The notes under the pieces are model-generated. The model saw only the letters and a program-made list of their open reading frames with translations, had not been told where the DNA came from and made no database searches. 64,000 nt of DNA from an uncultured Oscillibacter sp. (GTDB lineage Bacteria > Bacillota > Clostridia > Oscillospirales > Oscillospiraceae), in contig CAAGJQ010000153.1 in assembly GCA_900770295.1 (NCBI GenBank), positions 95,540 to 159,539 on the forward strand, in the 5' to 3' direction. Position numbers and translations under genes: made by a program. Positions 8,000 through 15,723 of the stretch are shown in pieces; position 1 is the first letter of the stretch; each line of letters starts with the position of its first letter.

Positions 8000-8849
8000 T
8001 CACGCAGGGTCTGATGAATCCGGGCGAACTCTGAGCTGCCAGAAAGCGACTGCGCTGGCAGCGGCCACATTCAGGGAGTCCACCTGATGCGCCATGGGGA
8101 TACGTACAGTGTAATCGCAGTCCGCAATCGTGCGGGAAGCCAGACCGTCTCCCTCCGTGCCCAGCACAATGGCCAGCTTTTCCTCCGCTATAAGGCGCGT
8201 GTCCTCAATGCTGATGGCGGTATCACTTCAAGGCCATGGCGGCGGTTTTGAAGCCCAGACTTTGCAGACGACGAAGCCCGGGCTGCGGCCATTCGGACGG
8301 CTGACTGCCGATGCGGGTCCACGGGATCTGAAAAACAGTCCCCATGCTGACCCGCACCGCACGGCGGTACAGCGGGTCGCTGCAGGTGGGCGTGACCAGC
8401 ACGGCGTCCAGATTCAGGGCTGCGGCGGAGCGAAAGATCGCGCCGATGTTGGTGGAGTCCACAATGCCCTCCAGGACTGCGATCCGCCGCGCGTTGGCAC
8501 ACAACTCCTCCACGCTGGGCAGTTTCGGACGGCGCATGGCGCACAGCACGCCCCGGGTCAGCTGATAGCCGGTCAGCTCCGCCAGAAGCTCCCGGTCAGC
8601 CGTATAGACGGGAACGTCTCCACAGCGGTCGATGATGGTATGAGCCTGGCCGGTGATCTGCCTGCGCTCCATCAAAAGAGAGACCGGCTCATATCCGGCA
8701 TCCAGGGCGCGCCCGATCACCTTGGGACTCTCCGCGATAAAGATGCCTCTCTCCTGTTCCGCCCGGCTGCGCAGCTGGGCCTCCGTCAGGCGGGCAAATA
8801 CATCCAGTTCAGGTGCTGCAAGGTCGTTGATCTCAATAAGATGCGGCAT
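8000..8849 (-). pseudogene. TrmH/SpoU-family RNA 2'-O-methyltransferase, frameshifted
   Basis: The start at 8849 (MPHLIEINDL, behind GGAGGAG) opens a SpoU-family methyltransferase: an N-terminal substrate-binding part, then GIVDSTNIGAIFRSAAAL and the knotted SAM domain. The frame hits a stop at 8223. In the next frame the protein carries on without a gap: DTAISIEDTRLIAEEKLAIV, then the LGTEGDGL and SLNVAAASAVAF motifs, to a stop at 8000. One extra base around 8223-8231 explains this, since dropping one A gives LSDTAIS. Intact, it would be 282 residues. It is either a recent pseudogene or a sequencing slip; the intact downstream motifs argue that any break is young. Confidence 0.85.
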
Positions 8850-8910
8850 AGATTTCTCCTCCGGTATCCAACAGCTCCGGTCAAACAACGGCGGATATCT
8901 GGTTAAGCCT

Positions 8911-8950
8911 CCCGCGTCTGCGGACACTTCCGGCGTGTTTGAAACGCGGG
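8911..8950 (-). other. Stem-loop in the methyltransferase leader
   Basis: CCCGCGT at 8911-8917 pairs with ACGCGGG at 8944-8950, with an inner ACAC/GTGT pair. It lies in a leader of about 140 bases between the promoter at 8999-9027 and the start at 8849. I do not recognise a known riboswitch class. The rest of the 8850-9163 gap shows nothing clear for the rightward gene. Confidence 0.35.
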
Positions 8951-8998
8951 TTGCTTTTTGGGGAACTGTACGGTTAAAATGAAATGGGATTATAGAGT

Positions 8999-9027
8999 AT
9001 TATACTATCAGTCCCGAAAAGATACAA
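8999..9027 (-). promoter_or_regulatory. Promoter of the RNA methyltransferase gene
   Basis: On the minus strand TTGTAT (9022-9027) and TATAAT (8999-9004) have a 17-base spacer. Confidence 0.7.
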
Positions 9028-9163
9028 CCCGGAGCGGCCGGGATGACCGCCTGATTCCGGCGGGGACAGGAAAGGAACGGCGATAAGGAAGCCGTTTATG
9101 GAGATACTATATCATATGGTGCGGACAGAGGGCGTCTGCGCTGTCAGGAAAAGGGGTAGGAAT

Positions 9164-9616
9164 ATGAAGATTCTGCTTGCTGTTGATGTACAGAGAGAAT
9201 TTCAGGATCAAAATGGCCGGTACGATCAGATCGTATCCTATATCCGGAGCGCCGGTGAAAAATATGACCTGGTGTATGCCACCGTGTGTGCCAACAGCCC
9301 GGACTCTCCGTTTGCCAGACATCATGTATGGATGGATTGTCTCGACGGCGTGGAACCTCTGGCATTCTCCGCCGATAAGGTCGTGGTGAAATACAGCTAT
9401 GGATGTCTGGATTACAGCTGGCTGGACCCGAAGGACCACTACGACATCATCGGCTTCAACACGGACTGCTGCGTACTGAAGGTGGCCCTTGACCTGTTTG
9501 ACCGGGGATACGATTTCCACGTGCTGACCGATTACTGCTATTCCTCCAGCGGAGAAGAGGAGCATCGGCGGGGTGTGGCGGTGCTGCGGGATCTGCTGGG
9601 ACAGATGGTCAAATGA
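9164..9616 (+). CDS. Cysteine hydrolase of the isochorismatase-like fold
   Basis: Small cytoplasmic hydrolase of 150 residues. The triad of the family can be placed: Asp8 in LAVDVQ, Lys in VVKYSYG, and Cys in GFNTDCCV followed by ALDLFDRGY. Members include nicotinamidases, isochorismatases and other amidases; the active-site surroundings do not let me name the substrate. The frame is open further upstream, but AAGGGG before ATG 9164 and the fold start (MKILLAVD) support this start. It stands alone and ends in a terminator. Confidence 0.8.
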   Translation: MKILLAVDVQREFQDQNGRYDQIVSYIRSAGEKYDLVYATVCANSPDSPFARHHVWMDCLDGVEPLAFSADKVVVKYSYGCLDYSWLDPKDHYDIIGFNTDCCVLKVALDLFDRGYDFHVLTDYCYSSSGEEEHRRGVAVLRDLLGQMVK

Positions 9617-9626
9617 TCATGGAAAG

Positions 9627-9660
9627 ACAGCCCCGCCTCTTTTCAGAGGCGGGGCTGTTT
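9627..9660 (+). terminator. Bidirectional terminator between convergent genes
   Basis: Thirteen-pair stem ACAGCCCCGCCTC / GAGGCGGGGCTGT with loop TTTTCA, then TTT. It separates the hydrolase from the leftward small gene ending at 9660. Confidence 0.85.
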
Positions 9661-9860
9661 CAGCCATCCGTATCTCCCGCGGAACCGTCGCCCTTTAGCT
9701 TGTGATAGACTTTCATATGCGGGCCGCTGGTGCCGGGAATGACGGGCTTTGCGTGGGCTTTGCCGCTCTTGGCTTTTCCCTGGATTTCCTGGACCGGCGG
9801 CATATCATTGCGGGGCTGCATGTGGGTCCAGTCCGGACGGGCCATTCCTTTTTTCGCCAT
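9660..9860 (-). CDS. Small basic conserved-type protein of unknown function (66 aa)
   Basis: A 66-residue hydrophilic, Lys/Pro/Gly-rich protein (MAKKGMARPDWTH...) with no membrane segment and no domain I can name. The start has GAGGTGAT at a good distance and the stop abuts a terminator, so it looks like a real gene. Its high Lys content in the middle (GKAKSGKAHAK) could bind nucleic acid, but this is a guess. It lies 66 bases downstream of the ABC exporter genes and may share their transcript... it is on the same strand and could instead be read from upstream of 9860 alone; I see no clear promoter. Confidence 0.65.
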   Translation of the reverse strand: MAKKGMARPDWTHMQPRNDMPPVQEIQGKAKSGKAHAKPVIPGTSGPHMKVYHKLKGDGSAGDTDG

Positions 9861-9926
9861 GAGATCACCTCAGGAGTAGTGTGCCCGGTGAGGCGGAAAG
9901 CTATCCGGGCCTGTGCGGGGAGCTGC

Positions 9927-11738
9927 TCATGTGGCGAATCCCGCGTACTGCGTCATGTACAGCTCATAGTATTTGCCCTTCCGCGCCAGCAGTTCCTCGT
10001 GCGTTCCCTGTTCCACGATCCGCCCCTGATCCATGACCACGATGAGGTCGGCATCCCGGATGGTGGACAGGCGGTGGGCGATGATGATGCTGGTGCGGTT
10101 TTTCATCACCAGCCGCATGGCGTCCTGAATGGCCTTTTCCGTTCGGGTGTCCACGTTGGAGGTGGCCTCGTCCAGAATCAGAATGCGGGGGTCCGCGATG
10201 AAAGCCCTGGCGATGGCCAGCAGCTGGCGCTGCCCCTGGCTGATGATCGTGCCGCCGCCGGTCAGAACTGTATCCCAGCCCTGGGGCAGCAGACGGAGCA
10301 GCTCATCGCAGCGGCTCATCTCCACCGCCGCGTCCAGCTGGGTCTGGCCGGCGTCCGGGTTTCCGTAAGTCAGGTTGTTCCGGATGGTATCGGAGAACAG
10401 GACCGTGTCCTGCAGGACGATGGCGATCTCCCTCCGCAGGCTGCTTCTTGAGATGTCATGAATATTCCGGGTGCCGATCCGGATCTCACCGCTGTCCGGG
10501 TCGTAGAAGCGCATCAGCAGATTGACCACAGTGGTTTTGCCGCTGCCGGTGGCCCCCACCAGCGCCACCTTTTTCCCGGACGGCACCGTCAGAGTGAAGT
10601 CCCGCAGCACCGGGTGTCCCGGCTGATAGGAAAAGGTCACGTCACGGAAGGATACCGCCGCGCTCTCGTCCTCCGGCAGAGAACCGCCGCGTTTGTCCTC
10701 GTCCGCCTCGTCCAGGAGGATGAACACCCGCTCGGCGCCGGCGATGGCGGTCTGTACCTGGCCGTAGATCTGCGCGATTTCATTGATGGGCCGGCTGAAC
10801 TGTTTGGCGTACACGATGAAAGCCGAGATCACGCCCACGGAGATCATCCCCCGGACGGCAAACCAGCCGCCGAACACCGTGATAATGACGAACCCGACAT
10901 TTCCGATGCAGTTCATCACGGGGCCCATGACACCGCTGAAGATGTCCGTCCGGATGCCCGCTTTCGTCAGGTCATCTGAGGTGGCGCAGAACTCCTCCGT
11001 GGTCAGCGCCTGGTGGTTGTAGGCCACCACCGTCCGGTAACCGGAGACCATCTCCTCCACCGTGCCGTTTAGCTCTCCCAGAAGCCGCTGACGGCGCCGG
11101 GAGAATTTCCGGACCTTCGCGGACAGGAATTTGGTGGCCGCCACCGTCAGCAGCACCGTCACACAGCTCAAAAGCGCCAGCTGCCAGCAGTACCAGAGCA
11201 TCATCGCCACGGTCCCGCACACCATCAGCACGCCGGAGAACAGGGAGGGCAGAGACTGGGAGACCGTGGTGGAGATGTTCTCAATGTCGTTGGTCATACG
11301 GCTCATGATATCCCCGTGGGAGTGGGCGTCCAGATATCCCACGGGAAGCTCCACGATTTTCCCGAACAGCTCCTCCCGCATCCGCTTGACGATGCTCTGA
11401 CTTAAGTGGGCGCTGATACGCCCTTGGATCAGCTGACTGGCGCTGTACAGCAGATAGGCCGCCAGCATCAGAAGGAGAACGGGCACCAGCGCCTCCGAAC
11501 GCGCTCCGGCGATGATGTCGATGGCCCGGCTTTGGAGGCTGGGGGCATAGATGCCGCAGAGCGTGCCCAGCGCCACTGTACCCAGCATCCCGGCCACCAG
11601 CCTTTTTTCCCGGGCAAAGTAGGATGACAGCCGCCGCAGGGTATCCGCCGCATTGGCGGCATGCTCCACTTCCGCGAAACGGGAAGCCCGGTTGTTCATG
11701 CCGGGGATATTCCGCTCCACCAGCTTTGCGTCAGCCAT
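9927..11738 (-). CDS. Heterodimeric ABC exporter, subunit with canonical Walker B
   Basis: Type IV ABC half-exporter of 603 residues: six membrane helices (about residues 50-330) then a nucleotide-binding domain. Walker A is GATGSGKTT, Walker B is ILILDEATSNVD with the catalytic Glu, and the switch His is in IIAHRLST. The signature is ISQGQ instead of LSGGQ. The partner encoded just upstream has the opposite defects, so the two would make one active and one degenerate ATP site, as in BmrCD or TM287/288. Start ATG 11738 overlaps the partner stop by eight bases, with GGAGGAG inside the partner. Probable multidrug or lipid export. Confidence 0.9.
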   Translation of the reverse strand: MADAKLVERNIPGMNNRASRFAEVEHAANAADTLRRLSSYFAREKRLVAGMLGTVALGTLCGIYAPSLQSRAIDIIAGARSEALVPVLLLMLAAYLLYSASQLIQGRISAHLSQSIVKRMREELFGKIVELPVGYLDAHSHGDIMSRMTNDIENISTTVSQSLPSLFSGVLMVCGTVAMMLWYCWQLALLSCVTVLLTVAATKFLSAKVRKFSRRRQRLLGELNGTVEEMVSGYRTVVAYNHQALTTEEFCATSDDLTKAGIRTDIFSGVMGPVMNCIGNVGFVIITVFGGWFAVRGMISVGVISAFIVYAKQFSRPINEIAQIYGQVQTAIAGAERVFILLDEADEDKRGGSLPEDESAAVSFRDVTFSYQPGHPVLRDFTLTVPSGKKVALVGATGSGKTTVVNLLMRFYDPDSGEIRIGTRNIHDISRSSLRREIAIVLQDTVLFSDTIRNNLTYGNPDAGQTQLDAAVEMSRCDELLRLLPQGWDTVLTGGGTIISQGQRQLLAIARAFIADPRILILDEATSNVDTRTEKAIQDAMRLVMKNRTSIIIAHRLSTIRDADLIVVMDQGRIVEQGTHEELLARKGKYYELYMTQYAGFAT

Positions 11739-13470
11739 TGCCGCTCTCCTCCTCTCCGATCTGGGAATGATAGATGTCCTGATAGGTCTTGCAGGACGCC
11801 AGCAGCGCTTCGTGGGTGCCGCAGGCGTCGATGCGCCCGTCCCGCAGGACCACGATGCGGTCCGCCTGTCTTACGGAGGCAATGCGCTGGGCGACGATGA
11901 CCTTGGTCGCCTCCGGTTTTGCCGTATTCAGGGCCGCATACAGGTCAGCCTCCGTCTTCAGGTCCAAGGCGCTCGTCGAGTCGTCAAAAATCAGTATCTC
12001 GGCGGGCTTCAGCACCGCCCGGGCAATGGAGAGCCGCTGCTTCTGGCCGCCGGACAGGCTTGCGCCCTGCTCGGCCACCGGAGTACTGTAGCCCTCCGGC
12101 GCGGCGGAGATAAAGCCGTCCGCCTGAGCCGTCACCGCCGCGGCCCGCAGGGTGTCCTCCGGCGCCCCGGGGTCGCCCCAGGCGATGTTCTCCCCGATGG
12201 TGCGGCTGAACAGCTCACTTTTTTGCGCCGCCACGGCGATGCGGTCCCGCAGCGCTTTCTGCCGCCACGCCCGCACATCCACGCCGTCCACCAGGACCGC
12301 GCCCTCCGTCACATCGTAGAACCGGGGGATCAGGTTTACCAGCGCTGACTTGCCGCAGCCGGTGGCGCCCATGACGGCGACCGTCTCTCCTGGATGGATG
12401 GTGAGGTCGATATGGCGCAGCACGGTCCGCCCGGTGCCGGGAAAGGCAAAGGAGACGTCCCGGAACTCAATACTCCCCCGCATGGCTGTCCCACCCGCGA
12501 AATCGCCGTCGGCCAGTTCCGGCTGGCTGTCCAGGATCTCCCGGACCCGTTTCCAGGATGCCAGACCCTTGGAGATGGTCTGGAACAGCATCACCAGATT
12601 CAAAATCCCGTTGAGCATTTGAGTGGTGTACGTGATGGCCGCCATGATGGTGCCCGGCGTTGTCGCGCCGGCGCTCACCTGATAGGAGCCCGACAGCAGA
12701 AGCAGCACTACCACGAGATACATCAGCGCGTTCATCACCGGATTCGTGAAGGCGAAGATCAGCAGCACATGGAGCTGTGTTCCCACCAGGGCGTCATTGG
12801 CTTTTCCGAAACGCAGCTTTTCGTAGCTCTCCCGCACACAGGCCTTGATGACGCGGATGCCGGCCACATCCTCCTGCATGGTGCTGTTGATGCGGTCCAG
12901 CTGCTCCTGGAGCTGGAGCAGCAAGGGCCCCGCTTTGTGCAGACAGACCGCCATGCAGCCGGACAGCAGGGGAAAGGCGCACAGGAGCATCCACCCGAAC
13001 TGCCGGTTCAGCCGGAACATGCAGAAGATGCTGCCGCCCATCAGCATGGTGGTGCGGATCATACCCCGGACGAACTGGGCCACAAAGTTCTGGACCTGGG
13101 TAATGTCATTGGTGACCCGGGTGACCAGGGAACCTGTGCCGAACCGGTCCATCTGGGGGAAGGAGAAGGTCATGATCCGGCGGAAGCAGTCCTTTCGGAT
13201 CTCGTTTCCGATATTCTGGCTGGACAGGTGTACAAACACATTATTCATGGAGCCGCACAGACCGCCGAAGAACACCAGGCAGATCATGGTGAGTCCCAGC
13301 TTCAGAATCAACTCCAGTCCTCCCGCCCCGGAGGCATCCAGCTTCAGCACGCCCTCATCCACGATCTGGCGCATCAGCCCCGGCTGGAGCAGGTCCATGG
13401 AGACCTCGCCCACCATGAACACAGCCGCGGGAATGACAAAGTGCAGATATTTTTTCACATAGTTCCACAT
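11731..13470 (-). CDS. Heterodimeric ABC exporter, degenerate-site subunit
   Basis: First gene of the exporter pair, 579 residues, six membrane helices then an ATPase domain. Walker A is GATGCGKSA and the signature is the canonical LSGGQ, but Walker B reads ILIFDDSTSALD (catalytic Glu replaced by Asp) and the switch His is Gln in IVAQRIAS. Those changes are the hallmark of the degenerate member of a heterodimer. The frame is open back to a GTG at 13557, but AGGAG precedes the ATG at 13470 (MWNYVKKYL) and the upstream part is an RNA leader with an attenuator. Transcription starts at the promoter 13548-13576. Confidence 0.9.
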   Translation of the reverse strand: MWNYVKKYLHFVIPAAVFMVGEVSMDLLQPGLMRQIVDEGVLKLDASGAGGLELILKLGLTMICLVFFGGLCGSMNNVFVHLSSQNIGNEIRKDCFRRIMTFSFPQMDRFGTGSLVTRVTNDITQVQNFVAQFVRGMIRTTMLMGGSIFCMFRLNRQFGWMLLCAFPLLSGCMAVCLHKAGPLLLQLQEQLDRINSTMQEDVAGIRVIKACVRESYEKLRFGKANDALVGTQLHVLLIFAFTNPVMNALMYLVVVLLLLSGSYQVSAGATTPGTIMAAITYTTQMLNGILNLVMLFQTISKGLASWKRVREILDSQPELADGDFAGGTAMRGSIEFRDVSFAFPGTGRTVLRHIDLTIHPGETVAVMGATGCGKSALVNLIPRFYDVTEGAVLVDGVDVRAWRQKALRDRIAVAAQKSELFSRTIGENIAWGDPGAPEDTLRAAAVTAQADGFISAAPEGYSTPVAEQGASLSGGQKQRLSIARAVLKPAEILIFDDSTSALDLKTEADLYAALNTAKPEATKVIVAQRIASVRQADRIVVLRDGRIDACGTHEALLASCKTYQDIYHSQIGEEESGNG

Positions 13471-13494
13471 ATCGTTTCTCCTAGCCGTGAGATA

Positions 13495-13545
13495 AAAAAA
13501 GACGCGGGCACAACTGGATTTACGCAGTTCTGCCACACGTCTTTT
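13495..13545 (-). promoter_or_regulatory. 5'-terminal attenuator (leader terminator) of the ABC exporter
   Basis: Read on the minus strand: AAAAGACG, then GGCAGAACTG (one mismatch) pairing with CAGTTGTGCC, then CGTCTTTTTTT. The hairpin ends in seven T, sits between the promoter and the ribosome site, and begins within a few bases of the predicted start of transcription. It has the form of an intrinsic terminator that must be overcome for the exporter to be made. No leader peptide with a ribosome site is visible. Confidence 0.75.
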
Positions 13546-13547
13546 AC

Positions 13548-13576
13548 AGTATACCACGCCTTGCGGCGGATTTCAA
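13548..13576 (-). promoter_or_regulatory. Promoter of the first ABC exporter operon
   Basis: On the minus strand TTGAAA (13571-13576) and TATACT (13548-13553) with a 17-base spacer; predicted start near 13541. Confidence 0.8.
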
Positions 13577-13599
13577 AGAGATTTTATCGGCTGTGGAGA

Positions 13600-13628
13600 A
13601 ACAGGGACCAGCGCCTGGACGCGGTCCC
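13600..13628 (-). terminator. Terminator after the LysM-CAP gene
   Basis: On the minus strand GGGACCGCG pairs with CGC(T)GGTCCC around the loop TCCAGG, followed by TGTTTCTC. The T tract is poor. Confidence 0.5.
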
Positions 13629-13644
13629 TTCTTACGTCAGAGCC

Positions 13645-14253
13645 TCATCCGATGAACATCTGGGTCCAGTAATGGCCCTGGGCCACATAGCCGACGCCGA
13701 TCTGCGTATAGGAGGCATTCAAAATGTTTGCCCGGTGGCCGCTGGAGTTCATCCAGCCGTTCACAACAGCCTGCGGCGAGGAGTAGCCCTTGGCGATGTT
13801 TTCGCCGGCGGTTCGGTAGGACAGTCCAAAGGCCTTGAGCATCTGAAAGGGAGACCCATATGTAGGGCTGGTGTGGGAGAAATAGCGGTGATCCAGCATG
13901 TCCTGGGACTTGTAGCGGGCGACTCTGGAGAGTTCCCAGTTCTCGGTCAGGGGCTTCAGGCCGTTTTGCTGCCGGATCTCATTCACCAGACGGATCACCT
14001 CACGCTCATAGCGGATGACAGAGGCATCCGGCTGCGGAATATTTAAGACCTGCCCCGGATAGATCAGATCGGGATTGCTGATTTGGGGATTGGCCTGAAT
14101 CACTTCGCTGGTGCCCACCTGATAGTTTGAGGCGATCTTCCACATGGTATCGCCTTTCGCGACTGTGTGGGAGAGGCCGGCTGCATGGACGGGAACGGCA
14201 AGCATGGAGGCGGTCAAAGCCGCAGTCATGAGGAACCTCTGGATTTTTTGCAT
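13645..14253 (-). CDS. Secreted LysM-CAP (SCP/YkwD-like) protein
   Basis: Exported protein of 202 residues. Signal peptide about residues 1-25 (MQKIQRFLMTAALTASMLAV, cut near VHAAG), then one LysM peptidoglycan-binding repeat (HTVAKGDTMWKIASNYQVG to YPGQVLNIPQ, about 28-73), then a CAP domain with VNEIRQQNGL, HRYFSHTSP, GENIA and GHRANIL. The CAP His and Glu residues are all present. This layout is common in Clostridia for envelope or spore-associated proteins (YkwD, SafA-like). AAGGAGG precedes the ATG at 14253. The CAP activity itself is not known. Confidence 0.9.
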   Translation of the reverse strand: MQKIQRFLMTAALTASMLAVPVHAAGLSHTVAKGDTMWKIASNYQVGTSEVIQANPQISNPDLIYPGQVLNIPQPDASVIRYEREVIRLVNEIRQQNGLKPLTENWELSRVARYKSQDMLDHRYFSHTSPTYGSPFQMLKAFGLSYRTAGENIAKGYSSPQAVVNGWMNSSGHRANILNASYTQIGVGYVAQGHYWTQMFIG

Positions 14254-14302
14254 AGAAACCTCCTTGGTCGGGGGGTGGACAGGAATGATGGTCCTTAAAC
14301 TC

Positions 14303-14331
14303 TTTACATCTTCTGAACACTATGGTATAAT
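14303..14331 (+). promoter_or_regulatory. Promoter of the 47-residue membrane peptide gene
   Basis: TTTACA (14303-14308) and a perfect TATAAT (14326-14331) with a 17-base spacer. Confidence 0.85.
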
Positions 14332-14399
14332 TTACACAGATAGAGAAGGAAGAACCAAAATAAATTAGGCACAATATACAAAGGCGGAGAAAGGAGCTC

Positions 14400-14543
14400 A
14401 TGATGTTAGCGTTGCTGGAGAGTATGTTTTATTCATCGATCATGGTATTTGGCGTCGTGGCCCTGCTCTTGCCGCTGCTGGGGATGGCGGCGGTCACCGT
14501 CATCTATATTCTCTGCGATTTGTTTGCGCAGTTCCGGACTTGA
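14400..14543 (+). CDS. Small single-span membrane protein (47 aa), unknown function
   Basis: ATG 14400 (a second ATG follows directly at 14403) behind AAAGGAG encodes MMLALLESMFYSSIMVFGVV and a further 27 residues, almost entirely hydrophobic, ending IYILCDLFAQFRT. It is one long or two short membrane segments with a short C-terminal tail. It has its own near-consensus promoter 69 bases upstream and a terminator after it, so the gene signals are complete despite its size. Small hydrophobic proteins of this kind can be toxins, membrane regulators or complex subunits; nothing here lets me choose. No antisense partner promoter is visible. Confidence 0.75.
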   Translation: MMLALLESMFYSSIMVFGVVALLLPLLGMAAVTVIYILCDLFAQFRT

Positions 14544-14614
14544 GCGATGCCTGGCCAGGCTGCCTGCCGTAAAGACGAGCGGAATGTACAGGGATGATGA
14601 CAGATAGCGTGCAG

Positions 14615-14646
14615 AAGAGAAGGACCGCCGGCGGCGGTCCTTCTTA
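14615..14646 (+). terminator. Terminator after the 47-residue gene
   Basis: AGAAGGACCGCC pairs with GGCGGTCCTTCT around a short GC loop, then TATT. Confidence 0.7.
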
Positions 14647-14736
14647 TTGGATGTCTGTGCCTCACTGTGAAAGGCGGATCACCGCAGGGCCTTTTGACCC
14701 TTGCGGGACAGAGCCTTTCCGGCGGCTGCGGGAAAT

Positions 14737-14811
14737 TTAGCAGCCCAAGCCGAAATTCCGGCAGAGCATCTGCAGCAGGGCGCTGCAATCAAAACTGCTG
14801 AAACAGAACAT
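14737..14811 (-). CDS. Cys-rich micro-peptide (24 aa), unknown function
   Basis: ATG at 14811 follows AAAGGAGG at an ideal eight-base distance and encodes 24 residues starting MFCFSSFDCSALLQMLCRN and ending FGLGC. Four Cys (positions 3, 9, 17, 24) are spread evenly among Phe and Leu. A promoter and a palindromic operator candidate lie directly upstream (14849-14883). So short a frame can arise by chance; the strong ribosome site and promoter are what make it credible. A leader peptide, a modified peptide or a metal-binding peptide are all possible. Confidence 0.5.
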   Translation of the reverse strand: MFCFSSFDCSALLQMLCRNFGLGC

Positions 14812-14848
14812 GAATGTAGCCTCCTTTGTGATTTTCCTTGCAAGGTTG

Positions 14849-14883
14849 TTACAATTGTAACCGATTTGTAACTATTTCGCAAA
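14849..14883 (-). promoter_or_regulatory. Promoter with overlapping palindromic operator
   Basis: On the minus strand TTGCGA (14878-14883), 17 bases, TACAAT (14855-14860). The perfect 14-base palindrome GTTACAATTGTAAC (14849-14862) covers the -10 box, and GTTACAA is repeated 11 bases upstream. The core TACA-N2-TGTA is the type bound by BlaI/MecI/CopY repressors. Confidence 0.55.
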
Positions 14884-14980
14884 TGCAATGCCTGGAAGGA
14901 GAGGGAGAGCTTTCCGGGGTGCTGACACGGAGGAAAAAACTGTACCTGGCGCGTGGATTGTGGTATGATAATGTCTACTG

Positions 14981-15121
14981 AATAAACCGCTTTGCGGTTT
15001 ATTCGCGCGGCGGCGGCCACGCTCCTGTGGAAGGCGCAAGGTTTATGGACAATTTAGTCCAAAAACCTTGCACTTGAACAAAGCTGAAAGCCTTGGCTTT
15101 CAAGGCTTTCAGCTTTGTTCA
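14981..15121. repeat. Three consecutive perfect hairpins upstream of the greA-like gene
   Basis: Hairpin 1: 14981-15003, ten-pair stem AATAAACCGC with loop TTT. Hairpin 2: 15036-15071, nested stems GCAAGGTTT and GGAC. Hairpin 3: 15075-15121, a 21-pair perfect stem starting TGAACAAAGCTGAAAGCC with loop GCTTT. None ends in a proper T tract. The layout looks like a palindromic intergenic repeat or a structured leader rather than terminators. A weak TATGAT lies just before it (14964-14969). Confidence 0.7.
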
Positions 15122-15167
15122 GTACGCATTATGATAGAAAATCATTCAGATACACGAGGTGTTTTCC

Positions 15168-15671
15168 ATGTATGACGAACTGACAGAAGTGGATATCAGG
15201 AAGATGCAGGAGGAGATTGACCACCGGGTGCGGGTCCTCCGGCCCCAGCTGATCGAGGAGGTCCAGACCGCCCGGGCCTTTGGTGACCTCAGTGAGAACT
15301 TTGAATACAAGTGCGCCAAGCAGGCCAAAAACCGCAACGAGAGCCGCATCCGGTATCTGGAGCGGATGATCCGCACGGCCAAGGTCATTGAGGTCAAGAC
15401 ACAGGAGGACGTGGTGGGCCTGTTTGACAAGGTGACGATCTTCAATGAGATGGTGAAAAAGGAGATGACCATTCAAATCGTCACCACGCTGCGGCAGGAT
15501 GCCCTGAAGGGGCTCATCAGCAAGGAATCCCCGGTGGGGAAGGCTCTGATGGGACGCAAGGTGGGAGACCGGGTCCAGGTGGAGGTCAACCCCCAGCTGA
15601 AATACTTTGTGGAGATCCGGGCCATTGAAAAGGGCAAGGATGACGAGAATATGGAGATCAGCGCCTACTGA
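15168..15671 (+). CDS. GreA/GreB-family transcript cleavage factor-like protein
   Basis: Protein of 167 residues with the Gre architecture: an N-terminal coiled-coil finger (about residues 1-75) bearing ARAFGDLSENFEYKCAK, the family signature whose acidic tip enters the polymerase channel, then a C-terminal FKBP-like domain with ISKESPVGKALMGRKVGD. Gre factors rescue backtracked RNA polymerase by stimulating RNA cleavage. The acidic D-x-x-E pair is present. It is slightly longer than GreA (about 158) and may be a paralogue. A GTG at 15159 is open, but CGAGGTG before ATG 15168 fixes the start. The long structured leader upstream is notable. Confidence 0.85.
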   Translation: MYDELTEVDIRKMQEEIDHRVRVLRPQLIEEVQTARAFGDLSENFEYKCAKQAKNRNESRIRYLERMIRTAKVIEVKTQEDVVGLFDKVTIFNEMVKKEMTIQIVTTLRQDALKGLISKESPVGKALMGRKVGDRVQVEVNPQLKYFVEIRAIEKGKDDENMEISAY

Positions 15672-15675
15672 AGCA

Positions 15676-15709
15676 AAAAACGAGGAGAGCACACAGCTCT
15701 CCTCGTTTT
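15676..15709 (+). terminator. Bidirectional terminator between greA-like gene and livF
   Basis: Perfect stem AAAACGAGGAGAGC / GCTCTCCTCGTTTT with loop ACACA; A and T tracts on both sides serve both convergent units. Confidence 0.9.
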
Positions 15710-15723
15710 GCATATCCGGGCTT

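Noticed and set aside
13471..13557. N-terminal extension of the ABC subunit from GTG 13557
   Set aside because: The stretch is the attenuator hairpin and overlaps the promoter; AGGAG lies before ATG 13470.
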